Source: Bradyrhizobium sp. WSM1417
GTDB lineage: Bacteria; Pseudomonadota; Alphaproteobacteria; Rhizobiales; Xanthobacteraceae
Direction of reading: 5' to 3'
DNA length: 64,000 nt
NCBI RefSeq assembly: GCF_000515415.1
Contig: NZ_KI911783.1
Location: 970,501 to 1,034,500, forward strand
Shown here in pieces: positions 28,700-36,376 of the stretch. A model generated the notes under the pieces. The model was not told where the DNA came from and searched no databases. It saw nothing but the letters and a program-made list of their open reading frames with translations. Position numbers and translations under genes: made by a program. Positions within the stretch are counted from its first letter, which is position 1. Every line of letters begins with the position of its first letter.

Positions 28700-29230
28700 T
28701 CAAGCGGAAACCATCCGCAGAATCTCGTCGAGCAGGCCCTCGAGCCGCGCGGCCGGCGATAGCGGGCCCGACAGGGCGAAGCCGAGAAATGTCCAGTACA
28801 GGATTTGCGCGCGGGCTCGCGCCGTCGCCGCCTCGAACCCGCGCTTCCTGAGCAGCTCCTCGATATAGTCGAGCCTGCGCCGGTCGATGGCACGCACCGC
28901 CGATTGTGCCGCTGCATCGAAGGCCGCCCAGTTCCGCACCGCGCGCTCGAGCTCGAGCCGCGCGCCAAAGGTCCTGCGCAGCAGCGCTTTCAGCGGCTCG
29001 TCGCTGTCCGTCTCGACATCGGCGATGATCTGCTCGGCCGCGATCTCGCGCCAGCGCTTCAAGAGAACAGCATGGAACGCGCCGAGATCGGCGAAATGCC
29101 AATAGAAGCTGCCGCGCGAGACCCCCATGGCTTTCGCCAGCGGATCGGCCTTCAGCGCGGTAAAGCCGTCTATCGCGAGCGCCTTCAGGCCCTGCTTGAT
29201 CCAATCGTCGGCGGTCAGCTGTTCGGCCAT
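28700..29230 (-). CDS. TetR-family transcriptional regulator
   Basis: 176-residue repressor. The N-terminal helix-turn-helix reads LKADPLAKAMGVSRGSFYWHF; the C-terminal ligand domain is all-helical. The start at 29230 gives the normal TetR N-terminus; longer readings run through the operator region. It is divergent from the membrane protein / enoyl-CoA hydratase / thioesterase / oxidoreductase run, and two palindromes in the shared promoter region are likely its operators. The inducer may be an acyl-CoA or aromatic compound, judging only by its neighbours. Confidence 0.93.
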   Translation of the reverse strand: MAEQLTADDWIKQGLKALAIDGFTALKADPLAKAMGVSRGSFYWHFADLGAFHAVLLKRWREIAAEQIIADVETDSDEPLKALLRRTFGARLELERAVRNWAAFDAAAQSAVRAIDRRRLDYIEELLRKRGFEAATARARAQILYWTFLGFALSGPLSPAARLEGLLDEILRMVSA

Positions 29231-29251
29231 GTCGGGTTCCGGATGCAAGCC

Positions 29252-29311
29252 ATACACTAGTGTATTGACAGCCGGCAGGCTAGCGCCTATCTCACCATAC
29301 ATAACTGTATG
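29252..29311. promoter_or_regulatory. Double palindromic operator and promoter between TetR and target genes
   Basis: ATACACTAGTGTAT (29252-29265, perfect 7-bp arms) and CATACA-TAAC-TGTATG (29296-29311, perfect 6-bp arms), centres 45 bp apart. A -35-like TTGACA (29265-29270) with TATCTC 17 bp further on points toward the plus-strand genes and lies between the two palindromes. The arrangement fits TetR control of both directions. Confidence 0.6.
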
Positions 29312-29338
29312 GACGAAATTTGCAGGGAGCTTTTGACG

Positions 29339-29687
29339 ATGCGTGATCTCTTGCTCCAGTGCGCCGGGGTCGTGACCATTGCCGTGGCTCTCATTCATGG
29401 CATTCTCGGCGAGACCAAGGTCTTTGCCCGCGCGCATCGAGCCGGAACGGCTCCGCATCCTGATCCGCCTGGTCTGGCAGGCCTCGACCGTCGCCTGGAT
29501 CGGCGGCGGTGTGCTTCTGATTGCGGCGCCCTGGATGCAATCAGAGCCGGCGCGTCACTGGATCGTCGTCACCATGGCGGGCGTGTTCGGCTTCTCTGCT
29601 TTCGCCAACGCATGGGCCACGCGCGGCCGGCATTTTGGTTGGATGGCGCTCGGTGCCGTCGTCGCGATGGCGGTTGCCGGCTACTGA
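29339..29687 (+). pseudogene. Small four-helix membrane protein gene with apparent frameshift
   Basis: An ATG at 29339, preceded by AGGGAG, opens MRDLLLQCAGVVTIAVALIH and continues to GETKVFARA. The hydrophobic continuation IEPERLRILIRLVWQASTVA through AVAGY runs in the next frame and ends at 29687. Joining the two gives one plausible protein of about 115 residues with four membrane segments. The break lies in the alternating run CCCGCGCGC (29427-29435), where loss of one GC unit would explain it. It is either a real slippage mutation or a base-calling error. It is the first gene under the TetR-type operators. Confidence 0.65.
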
Positions 29688-29728
29688 GCGACGCGCCGAC
29701 AAGCCAGGGAGCCCACCGGAGCAGCGTC

Positions 29729-30532
29729 ATGGAAAATCGTGTCCGGCTGACCATCGATAACGGCGTCGCCCATGTCCGGCTCAATCGCCCCGACAAGATG
29801 AATGCGCTAGACCCGGCGATGTTCGCGGCGATCATCGAGACCGGTACGCAGCTTGGTGCGCGCAACGACGTCCGCGCCGTCGTCCTGTCCGGCGAAGGGC
29901 GTGCATTCTGCGCGGGCCTCGACCTCGATCGGCTCGTCGCCACCGCGAACGGCGAAGCGCTGATTCCGTCGATCGACCTGACGCGGCGAACGCATGGCAT
30001 TGCCAATTATGCCCAGCATCTGGTCTGGCTCTGGCGTGAGTTGCCGGTGCCTGTGATCGCAGCGGTGCATGGCGTCGCCTTCGGCGGCGGCTTCCAGCTC
30101 GCGCTCGGTGCAGACCTCCGCTATCTCGCACCGGCAACGAAACTCGCAATCATCGAGACGAAATGGGGCCTCGTGCCCGACATGTGCGGCACGCAATTGA
30201 TGCGTCACCTCGTGCGCGACGACGTTGTTCGCGAGCTGACCTATACAGGCCGCGTCTTCTCGGCCGAACAGGCGCTTGCGTATGGCTTTGCGACGCAGCT
30301 CGCTGAAGATCCTGTCGGGGCCGCGCTGGCAACGGCGCGTGAAATTGCCCGGCGCAGCCCCGATGCGATCCGCGCGGCCAAGCGGCTGCTCAATCTTTCT
30401 GCGGCCTCCGACGTGGCGACGGGGCTTGCTGCGGAGACCGCCGAGCAGGCCGCCCTGCTCGGATCTGCCAACCATTTAGAGGCCGTGGCGAGCAATCTCG
30501 ACAACCGGACTCCACGATGGAGCGTGACATGA
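29729..30532 (+). CDS. Enoyl-CoA hydratase/isomerase (crotonase) family
   Basis: 267-residue crotonase-fold protein starting MENRVRLTIDNGVAHVRLNR. Oxyanion-hole segments are GEGRAFCAGLDLDR and GVAFGGGFQLALGADLRYL. At the place of the second catalytic Glu of hydratases it reads ETKWGLVPDMCGTQLM, so an acid is replaced; it may be an isomerase or a non-hydratase member. It overlaps the downstream thioesterase start by ATGA, and is part of the TetR-divergent operon. Confidence 0.9.
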   Translation: MENRVRLTIDNGVAHVRLNRPDKMNALDPAMFAAIIETGTQLGARNDVRAVVLSGEGRAFCAGLDLDRLVATANGEALIPSIDLTRRTHGIANYAQHLVWLWRELPVPVIAAVHGVAFGGGFQLALGADLRYLAPATKLAIIETKWGLVPDMCGTQLMRHLVRDDVVRELTYTGRVFSAEQALAYGFATQLAEDPVGAALATAREIARRSPDAIRAAKRLLNLSAASDVATGLAAETAEQAALLGSANHLEAVASNLDNRTPRWSVT

Positions 30533-30975
30533 GCGAAAGCTTCGGATTTGATCTGCCAACGCTCGGCGCTGTGAACGCATCCGCGGCGTTCAACCGCCTC
30601 GCCGGCTTCGAAGTGATTGCGGCCGGCAACGGCGAAGCGACCATCCGCATGACATGGCGTGACGACTTCACCCAATATTCCGGGCATCTGCACGCCGGCC
30701 TGATTGCAGCTCTGCTCGACACCGCCTGCGGCTTTGCTGCCGCGACCTTGGCGGGCTCGGTCACCGCGTCTCATTTTTCCATGAACTGCCTCAAGCCGGC
30801 CATCGGTCGCCTTTTCATCGCCAAGGGAATGAGCCTTCGTGCCGGGCGCAGGCAGGCGTTCGCCCGTGCCGAGCTGTTCGCAGCAGATGAGCATGGCGAA
30901 CTGTCGCTCGTGGCAACGGGCGAGACCGTCCTCATTCCGACCGGCGAGCCGCCGCGCAAGATTGGCAGGGGCTGA
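30529..30975 (+). CDS. PaaI-family hotdog thioesterase
   Basis: 148-residue single-hotdog thioesterase: FEVIAAGNGEATIRM, then SGHLHAGLIAALLDTACGFA, where the Gly/His/Asp residues of the PaaI active site lie, and SMNCLKPAIGRLFIAKG. It starts inside the stop of the enoyl-CoA hydratase gene (ATGA) with GGAG 6 nt upstream, so translation is coupled. It probably removes CoA from an intermediate or dead-end product of the same pathway. Confidence 0.9.
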   Translation: MSESFGFDLPTLGAVNASAAFNRLAGFEVIAAGNGEATIRMTWRDDFTQYSGHLHAGLIAALLDTACGFAAATLAGSVTASHFSMNCLKPAIGRLFIAKGMSLRAGRRQAFARAELFAADEHGELSLVATGETVLIPTGEPPRKIGRG

Positions 30976-30978
30976 CAT

Positions 30979-31776
30979 ATGGCGGTCACGCTGGTCACCG
31001 GAGGCACGGGTCATCTCGGTCGCGATATCGTCGATCGTCTCGTTCAGGACAGGCGACGCGTCCGGGTGTTTGCGCGAACGCCGGGCGCGCGGCCGGATGT
31101 GGAATGGGCGAGCGGGGACCTCGCGACAGGCGCGGGACTGCGAGAGGCGTTGAGGGAGGTCGACACGGTCATCAATGCGGCGACCTATTCGCCGATCGCC
31201 CGGCGTGGCGGCGTTCGCCCGATAGACTTCTTCAGGTCGCCCTCTGCCGTGGACGTCGAGGGCACGGAGCGGCTGTTGCAGCTCTGCGGGCGGGCCGGGG
31301 TGCAGCATTTCCTTCACGTCTCGATCGTCGGCCTCGATGAGGCGACGTTGCCTTACGCCCGGGTCAAGCTGGCCGGCGAGCGGCTGGTGCGTGCGTCGGC
31401 CCTGTCATGGTCCGTGGTTCGCGCAATGCCGTTCTACTATTTGCTCGACAAGTTCCTCTCGGGCCTCGCCTGGCTTCCGCTCTGGCCGGTGCCGACCACG
31501 ACGTTCGATCCCGTCGACACGTCCGATGTGGCCGCTCATGTCGTGACTTGCGCGTTCGACGGGCTGCGCGGCGAGCGCACGGAGATTGGCGGCCCCGAAG
31601 CGCTCGATCTCGTTACCTTCGCCCGCCAATATCAGGATGCGAGGAAACTGCATCGAAGGATCCTGCCGATAGGCCTTTCGGATGCGAAGGCGCGGGGCAT
31701 GGGTTTTGTCGTCAGCCGCGGCGTGCGAGGACGTCTCCCTTGGTCGGATTGGCTGCGCGCAAACCGTGAGACGTAA
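30979..31776 (+). CDS. NAD(P)-binding atypical SDR (NmrA/epimerase-like)
   Basis: 265-residue Rossmann protein beginning MAVTLVTGGTGHLGRDIVDR, followed by NAATYSP and VDVEGTERLLQLCGRAGVQH. The usual YxxxK pair is not clear (YARVKLAGERLV is the best match), as in NmrA-like atypical SDRs that sense or use NAD(P)H. It starts 3 bp after the thioesterase stop and is the last gene of the TetR-linked operon. Confidence 0.88.
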   Translation: MAVTLVTGGTGHLGRDIVDRLVQDRRRVRVFARTPGARPDVEWASGDLATGAGLREALREVDTVINAATYSPIARRGGVRPIDFFRSPSAVDVEGTERLLQLCGRAGVQHFLHVSIVGLDEATLPYARVKLAGERLVRASALSWSVVRAMPFYYLLDKFLSGLAWLPLWPVPTTTFDPVDTSDVAAHVVTCAFDGLRGERTEIGGPEALDLVTFARQYQDARKLHRRILPIGLSDAKARGMGFVVSRGVRGRLPWSDWLRANRET

Positions 31777-31953
31777 GGCCGCAGTGTCGTCTCAAATGCG
31801 CGCTGCATACGGAGAGCGCTGATCTTTTTCGGATCGTTAGAATAACTCTAAAGCGAGCCGGCCGCGAACCGCATTGACTTCATCATGTGCTTTGCTTCCT
31901 TCGGTCCCGCTTCGCCCGAGGGCGTAGCGCCCACGACAGAAGAGGAGAAATTC

Positions 31954-32232
31954 GTGAAGGTTATTCGTGTTGCTGCCGTTGCATTGACGATCGGGATTGG
32001 CATGGGATCGGCGGCCTTGGCCGACGGTTTCAAGGACTGCACCAAGCTCGACAAGGCGTCGTGGAAGCCGGCGAGCGACGCCGAAGCCAAGGCCAAGGCG
32101 CTCGGCTACGAGGTGCGGCGCTCAAAGATCGAAGGCTCGTGCTACGAGGTCTACGGCGTCAAGGAAGGCAAGCTTTACGAGCTGTTCTACAGCCCCGAAG
32201 ATCTCAGCCTGAAGCACACGATTGCGAAGTAG
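31954..32232 (+). CDS. Secreted PepSY-like small protein
   Basis: 92-residue exported protein. The GTG at 31954 is favoured by AGAGGAG 6 nt upstream and gives a signal peptide (VKVIRVAAVALTIGIGMGSA, cleavage after ALA). The mature part reads KAKALGYEVRRSKIEGSCYEVYG, the strand-helix pattern of PepSY domains. With the cytochrome b561 gene directly downstream, this matches the common PepSY-b561 pairs thought to act in periplasmic electron transfer or metal handling. Confidence 0.87.
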   Translation: MKVIRVAAVALTIGIGMGSAALADGFKDCTKLDKASWKPASDAEAKAKALGYEVRRSKIEGSCYEVYGVKEGKLYELFYSPEDLSLKHTIAK

Positions 32233-32273
32233 AGCGCGCAAAGTGGGCTTCGCGCAAATGTCTGCGCAAAATC

Positions 32274-32888
32274 ATGCCTGAGGGTGGTCCTCGCTTGATC
32301 GAAGAATCGGCGCCGCACGCACGCGGGGAGTCCAACCGGACCCCCGCGGATCGAACCGCTTCGCGGACAATCGCGGTCTGGGACCTTCCGCTGCGGCTCT
32401 GGCACTGGGCGCTCGCGGCTTGCGTTCTGGCCGCATGGTTCACACCCACCGTCTACGACAGACTTCACCGCATCATCGGTTACGCGGTGCTCGGGCTTGT
32501 TGCGTTCCGTCTGGTCTGGGGTCTTTGGGGAAGCCGCTATTCGCGCTTCCGCATGGTCGGCGTCAGGCTTCGGGCCGCGCCACGCTATCTCTGGAATCTG
32601 CGCCGCGGCATCACTGGCCGCTATATCGGGCTCAATCCAGCCGGCACGTTGATGCTAGTGGCGCTGCTGGTCTCGCTGGCGGTCTCGACGATATCAGGCG
32701 CGATGTCGGTGACCGTGACATTTTTCGGCGTCTGGTGGGTCGAGGACACCCACCACTATTCATCCGACGCGGTCATCGTCCTGGTCGTGCTGCACGTCTT
32801 GGGCGTGCTGATGATGGGACGTCTGCAGCGCGAGAACCTGATCAGCGCGATGATCACCGGACGCAAGCGCATCCGGCATCATTCCTGA
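32274..32888 (+). CDS. Cytochrome b561 family membrane protein
   Basis: 204-residue four-helix diheme b561. Candidate heme ligands are in LPLRLWHWALAA, DRLHRIIGYAVLG and DTHHYSSDAVIVLVVLHVLGV. The N-terminal 35 residues are hydrophilic. It follows the PepSY-like gene by 41 bp on the same strand, so the two probably form an operon for transmembrane electron transfer. Confidence 0.92.
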   Translation: MPEGGPRLIEESAPHARGESNRTPADRTASRTIAVWDLPLRLWHWALAACVLAAWFTPTVYDRLHRIIGYAVLGLVAFRLVWGLWGSRYSRFRMVGVRLRAAPRYLWNLRRGITGRYIGLNPAGTLMLVALLVSLAVSTISGAMSVTVTFFGVWWVEDTHHYSSDAVIVLVVLHVLGVLMMGRLQRENLISAMITGRKRIRHHS

Positions 32889-32907
32889 GCAGGCGCGCAG
32901 GCACCTG

Positions 32908-33585
32908 TCACTGCAGCGGCGGATCGCCGCTGGTGCGCTTCTTCGCGAGATCCATCTCGGTCACCGCGATCAAAATTTCGGCGCGGGTCTTCAGGTCGGG
33001 CGCTTCCAGCATCGCTTGCTTCTCGGCCACGCCATAGGGCGACATCATCGCCAGCGCGTTGACGAGCGCTTCGTTGGGGGCGGTCTCGACGCCCTCCCAG
33101 TCGACCTTGAGGTTGTTGGCCTTCAAAAAATCCGCCAGCACCGTCAGCAGTGCCTCGCGATCGACCTCGTCCTCGCCCATGCGCGGCGTGAAGTCGTCGA
33201 CGAAGGCAAAGAAATCCACCTTGCACTGCCGGTAGGCGGTGAGCACTTCGAGCTCCTCGAGCACCTTGAAGCGCGAGACACCCGTGAGCTCGAGGATGTA
33301 GCGGCCGTCACCGGATTCGGCCAGCTGGGTGATGCGGCCGACACAGCCGACGCTGAACAGCGAAGGCTTGTCGGAGTTCTTGGCCGAATGCGCGATGTCG
33401 GGCTGGATCATGCCGATCAGGCGATGGCCGTCGCGGAAGGCATCGTCGATCATCGCGAGGTAGCGCGGCTCGAAGATGTTGAGCGGCATCTGCCCGCGCG
33501 GCAGCAGCAGCGCGCCCGGCAACGGAAACACCGGAAGGATCTCCGGAAGGTCGGCGGGCCCGCGATATTCGATGTTGATCGGCAT
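32908..33585 (-). CDS. LON substrate-binding domain protein
   Basis: 225-residue stand-alone version of the Lon protease N-terminal domain: LPEILPVFPLPGALLLPRGQ, IFEPRYLAMIDDAF, then GCVGRITQLAESGDGRYILEL. There is no AAA or protease part. Such proteins are widespread and their function is unproven; a role as an adaptor or substrate-recognition protein is inferred. It follows the thioredoxin-TPR gene on the same strand after 31 bp. Confidence 0.93.
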   Translation of the reverse strand: MPINIEYRGPADLPEILPVFPLPGALLLPRGQMPLNIFEPRYLAMIDDAFRDGHRLIGMIQPDIAHSAKNSDKPSLFSVGCVGRITQLAESGDGRYILELTGVSRFKVLEELEVLTAYRQCKVDFFAFVDDFTPRMGEDEVDREALLTVLADFLKANNLKVDWEGVETAPNEALVNALAMMSPYGVAEKQAMLEAPDLKTRAEILIAVTEMDLAKKRTSGDPPLQ

Positions 33586-33616
33586 CTGCCCGGTCCCCCT
33601 GGCTTTGCCAGCTCGT

Positions 33617-34540
33617 CTAGGAAAATAGAATGATCGACAAGCGCTTGCGTCCCTCGACTGTTGCCTCGTCCGTGCCGCCCCAGGCCTCGAAGAACTGCAC
33701 CAGCTGCTTGCGGGCGCCGTCGTCGTTCCATTTGCGGTCCCGCTTGACGATCGCGAGCAGCTGCTCGGTGGCCGCTGCCCGGTTGCCTTGCGCGTTGAGC
33801 GCGATCGCGAGGTCGAATCGGGCTTGATGATCGAGGGGGTTTGCGGCGACTTTCTGTTCCAGCTCGGCGACGGGCCCGAGCTGCTCCGCCTGCTCGGCCA
33901 GATCGATCGCGGTCTGCACGGCTTTCACAGCCGGGTCGTTGCGCTTGGATTCCGGCACCATGGCGAGCGTCTGCTTGGCCTGCTCCATCGCACCGGAGAC
34001 GGCGTAGCATTTCGCGAGCCCGGCGAGGGCGGCGATGTTGGTCGATTCGAGCTGCAGCACTTCGGCGTAGATCTGGGCGGCCGCGGCGGCATCGCCCTCG
34101 GCGAGCACGGCCTCGGCCTCCTGGAGGATTTCCGCGATATTCGGCTCACCCGGCGCGGTCACGCCCTTGGTCAGCTTCTCGATGAAGGCGTTGAGCTGGC
34201 TCTCCGGGACCGCGCCCATGAAGCCGTCGGCCGGCTGGCCGTTGACGAAGGCGATCACCGCCGGAATCGACTGGATGCCCATCTGGCCCGGGATCGCCGG
34301 GTGCTGGTCGATGTTCATTTTGACCAGCTTGACCTTGCCCTTGGCGGCCTTGACCGCTTTTTCCAGCAAAGGCGTGAGCTGTTTGCAGGGGCCGCACCAC
34401 TCCGCCCAGAAGTCGATCAGCACCGGCTGGCGCTTCGATTCCTCGATGACGTCCTTCACGAAGGTCTGGGTGGTCGTGTCCTTGATCAGATCGGCGGCAG
34501 CCGGGCCCGCTGCTCCGTTACCCTGGTCGATGATCGTCAC
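33617..34540 (-). CDS. Thioredoxin-TPR co-chaperone (CnoX/YbbN-like)
   Basis: 307 residues. The N-terminal thioredoxin domain carries the active-site WCGPC at residues 48-52. The C-terminal half has TPR-like helices (ILQEAEAVLAEGDAAAAAQI). Related CnoX proteins hand substrates to GroEL and guard against oxidation. The GTG at 34540 is preferred, with AGGGGA upstream, giving a protein that begins with TIIDQ; the ATG at 34597 would add an unlikely Arg/Pro tail. It is in tandem with the LON-domain gene. Confidence 0.91.
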   Translation of the reverse strand: MTIIDQGNGAAGPAAADLIKDTTTQTFVKDVIEESKRQPVLIDFWAEWCGPCKQLTPLLEKAVKAAKGKVKLVKMNIDQHPAIPGQMGIQSIPAVIAFVNGQPADGFMGAVPESQLNAFIEKLTKGVTAPGEPNIAEILQEAEAVLAEGDAAAAAQIYAEVLQLESTNIAALAGLAKCYAVSGAMEQAKQTLAMVPESKRNDPAVKAVQTAIDLAEQAEQLGPVAELEQKVAANPLDHQARFDLAIALNAQGNRAAATEQLLAIVKRDRKWNDDGARKQLVQFFEAWGGTDEATVEGRKRLSIILFS

Positions 34541-34815
34541 GGGATCCCCTCGTCTGATGTCTGGAATTGGCGGGTCTTTAGCACGTCGCCAATTCATATG
34601 CTTCGCTGTTGGCCCTAAATTGGGCCGGGACGGCCGAATTTCAATCCATGCGGGCCGATTCGCCGGTTCCGGGGCCGTTTTGGGTCATTTGGCCGCGTTC
34701 GGGTCGATATCGGGCCTCCGATCGCGAATCTATGCCGCCGGTAGCTGTTGCATTCCCCTCCCGCTTTTGGCATACGACAGCCGTTGCCGGCGCAGTCATG
34801 CGACCGACACAGGAT

Positions 34816-34891
<76 letters not shown>

Positions 34892-35195
34892 CTTTCCAAA
34901 GCATTCATAGTGACTTAGGCACCCCCAACTGGGGTAATCTGCGGCGAATTTTCTGGCGCGGGTAAAGCCAGGGTAAGGCTCGGGGTCATAGGCGCGCCGC
35001 TATAGGTTCGGCGCGCGCACCTTCTGCGAGCCCGGTGGCAATCAAACGGGACGACTCTGTAAGTTGCTATATGTTGACGTATGCCCAAAATCGAGCGTAC
35101 GCCGCTCCGGTCAATGTAGGCGGCTAAGATTGTCGCAGCCGTCCGAATCACGATCTCGGAGCCGCGGCCGCGGGCTGATAGCGTGAGCTTATACG
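34892..35195. other. Island left-end non-coding region with possible integrase arm sites
   Basis: No gene seen. The sequence GGGTAAAGCCAGGGTAAGG at 34960-34978 is two near-copies of (A)GGGTAA(A)G in tandem. The same tandem occurs at 63708-63726 beside the right end. CCCCCAACTGGGG near 34922 is a small palindrome. These may be arm-type binding sites of the integrase or of the AlpA-like proteins. Confidence 0.5.
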
Positions 35196-36365
35196 ATGCC
35201 TGTCACGAGGACCTTAAATCCACTTCCTTTCAACGACCTTGATCCCCGCCGCTTCGAAGACCTTGTACGCCAGCTTGTCTACGATTTCCGTCCGTGGTTG
35301 CGCCTAGAAGCGACGGGGCGTGCAGGCGGAGACGATGGCTTTGACGTTCGCGGAATTGAGGCGGGCGATATTGTCGTCGAAGCTCCGGACGGAGCCGACG
35401 ACGGTAACGAAGATGGCCATTCCACTGCGGAGCCCGTTAACGAGCGAACGTGGCTAGTCCAGTGCAAACGCGAAAAAGAAATCGGGCCCACCAAGCTTAG
35501 TAAGTATCTCGATGAGATCGACGTCGAGGAGCGCAAGAAGCTGTACGGCATAATATTCGTCGCGTCGGCCGACTTCTCGAAGGCGTCTCGTGATGTGATG
35601 GCCACCTGGGTTCGGGAAAATGGTCTTCTTGAATTTCAAATTTGGAGCGGCAGCGATATCGAAACTATGCTGATGCAACCGAAGAACGACCACCTACTCT
35701 TTGCATTCTTCGGAATCTCGCTTCAGGTGCGTAAGCGGTCGGTCGCTTCAGCGCTTCGGTCGAGTATTGCGATGAAGCGCAAAGTGCTGAAGGTCTTCGA
35801 GAAGCACCAATATGGCGAATTTCTGATTCGAGACCCTGACGCATCAGGCTTTCCCCATGCCACCAAAGGGAAGCGACTCAAATGGATCATTCGAAAACAT
35901 CGTGGATGCGACTATAGGGGGATAGGCTTTCAATTAAGAGAGTTCACTGCCTACGCTAACGAGGCGGGCGAATGGGACGTCGCTAACGCACACGACGAGG
36001 CCATTCCTCGTTACGACAATCCTTGGTTGGAATACGAGCCGCGCACGTTGTCGAGTGAGGATCGCGCCGAGCTTTTTCGCTGGACCTCCGAAATGGATGC
36101 CGCCGTCCGAGCAGAACTTTCCGTGATCGCTTACATACCGTTCGATCAAGTGATAGCCGTAGACGAGATGGGCGACAATTATTTGGAGACCAGCAGGGAT
36201 CGGCCCACTTTTTACATCCCGATTACAGACGAGGGCGTCATCAACCTTCACAATGAAGAAGACATAAGCTTCAGATTTCTGCAGAGCCGCACGGAAATAG
36301 AGTTTGACGAGGCTAAGCGTGTAAAGTTCTTCCCCGACAAATTTCGCCGGATGAGGCTCGACTAG
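35196..36365 (+). CDS. Mrr-like PD-(D/E)xK nuclease
   Basis: 389-residue protein. The first 170 residues look like an Mrr_cat restriction-endonuclease domain: FEDLVRQLVYD (Glu21 of the first helix), GGDDGFDVRG (catalytic Asp50) and LVQCKRE (Gln89-x-Lys91). The remaining 220 residues match nothing I recognise and may hold the target- or partner-recognition part. Mrr-type enzymes cut modified or foreign DNA. It is convergent with the helicase gene, 11 bp apart. Lower GC than the chromosome supports acquisition. A defence role is inferred. Confidence 0.75.
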   Translation: MPVTRTLNPLPFNDLDPRRFEDLVRQLVYDFRPWLRLEATGRAGGDDGFDVRGIEAGDIVVEAPDGADDGNEDGHSTAEPVNERTWLVQCKREKEIGPTKLSKYLDEIDVEERKKLYGIIFVASADFSKASRDVMATWVRENGLLEFQIWSGSDIETMLMQPKNDHLLFAFFGISLQVRKRSVASALRSSIAMKRKVLKVFEKHQYGEFLIRDPDASGFPHATKGKRLKWIIRKHRGCDYRGIGFQLREFTAYANEAGEWDVANAHDEAIPRYDNPWLEYEPRTLSSEDRAELFRWTSEMDAAVRAELSVIAYIPFDQVIAVDEMGDNYLETSRDRPTFYIPITDEGVINLHNEEDISFRFLQSRTEIEFDEAKRVKFFPDKFRRMRLD

Positions 36366-36376
36366 CGACCCGCACA

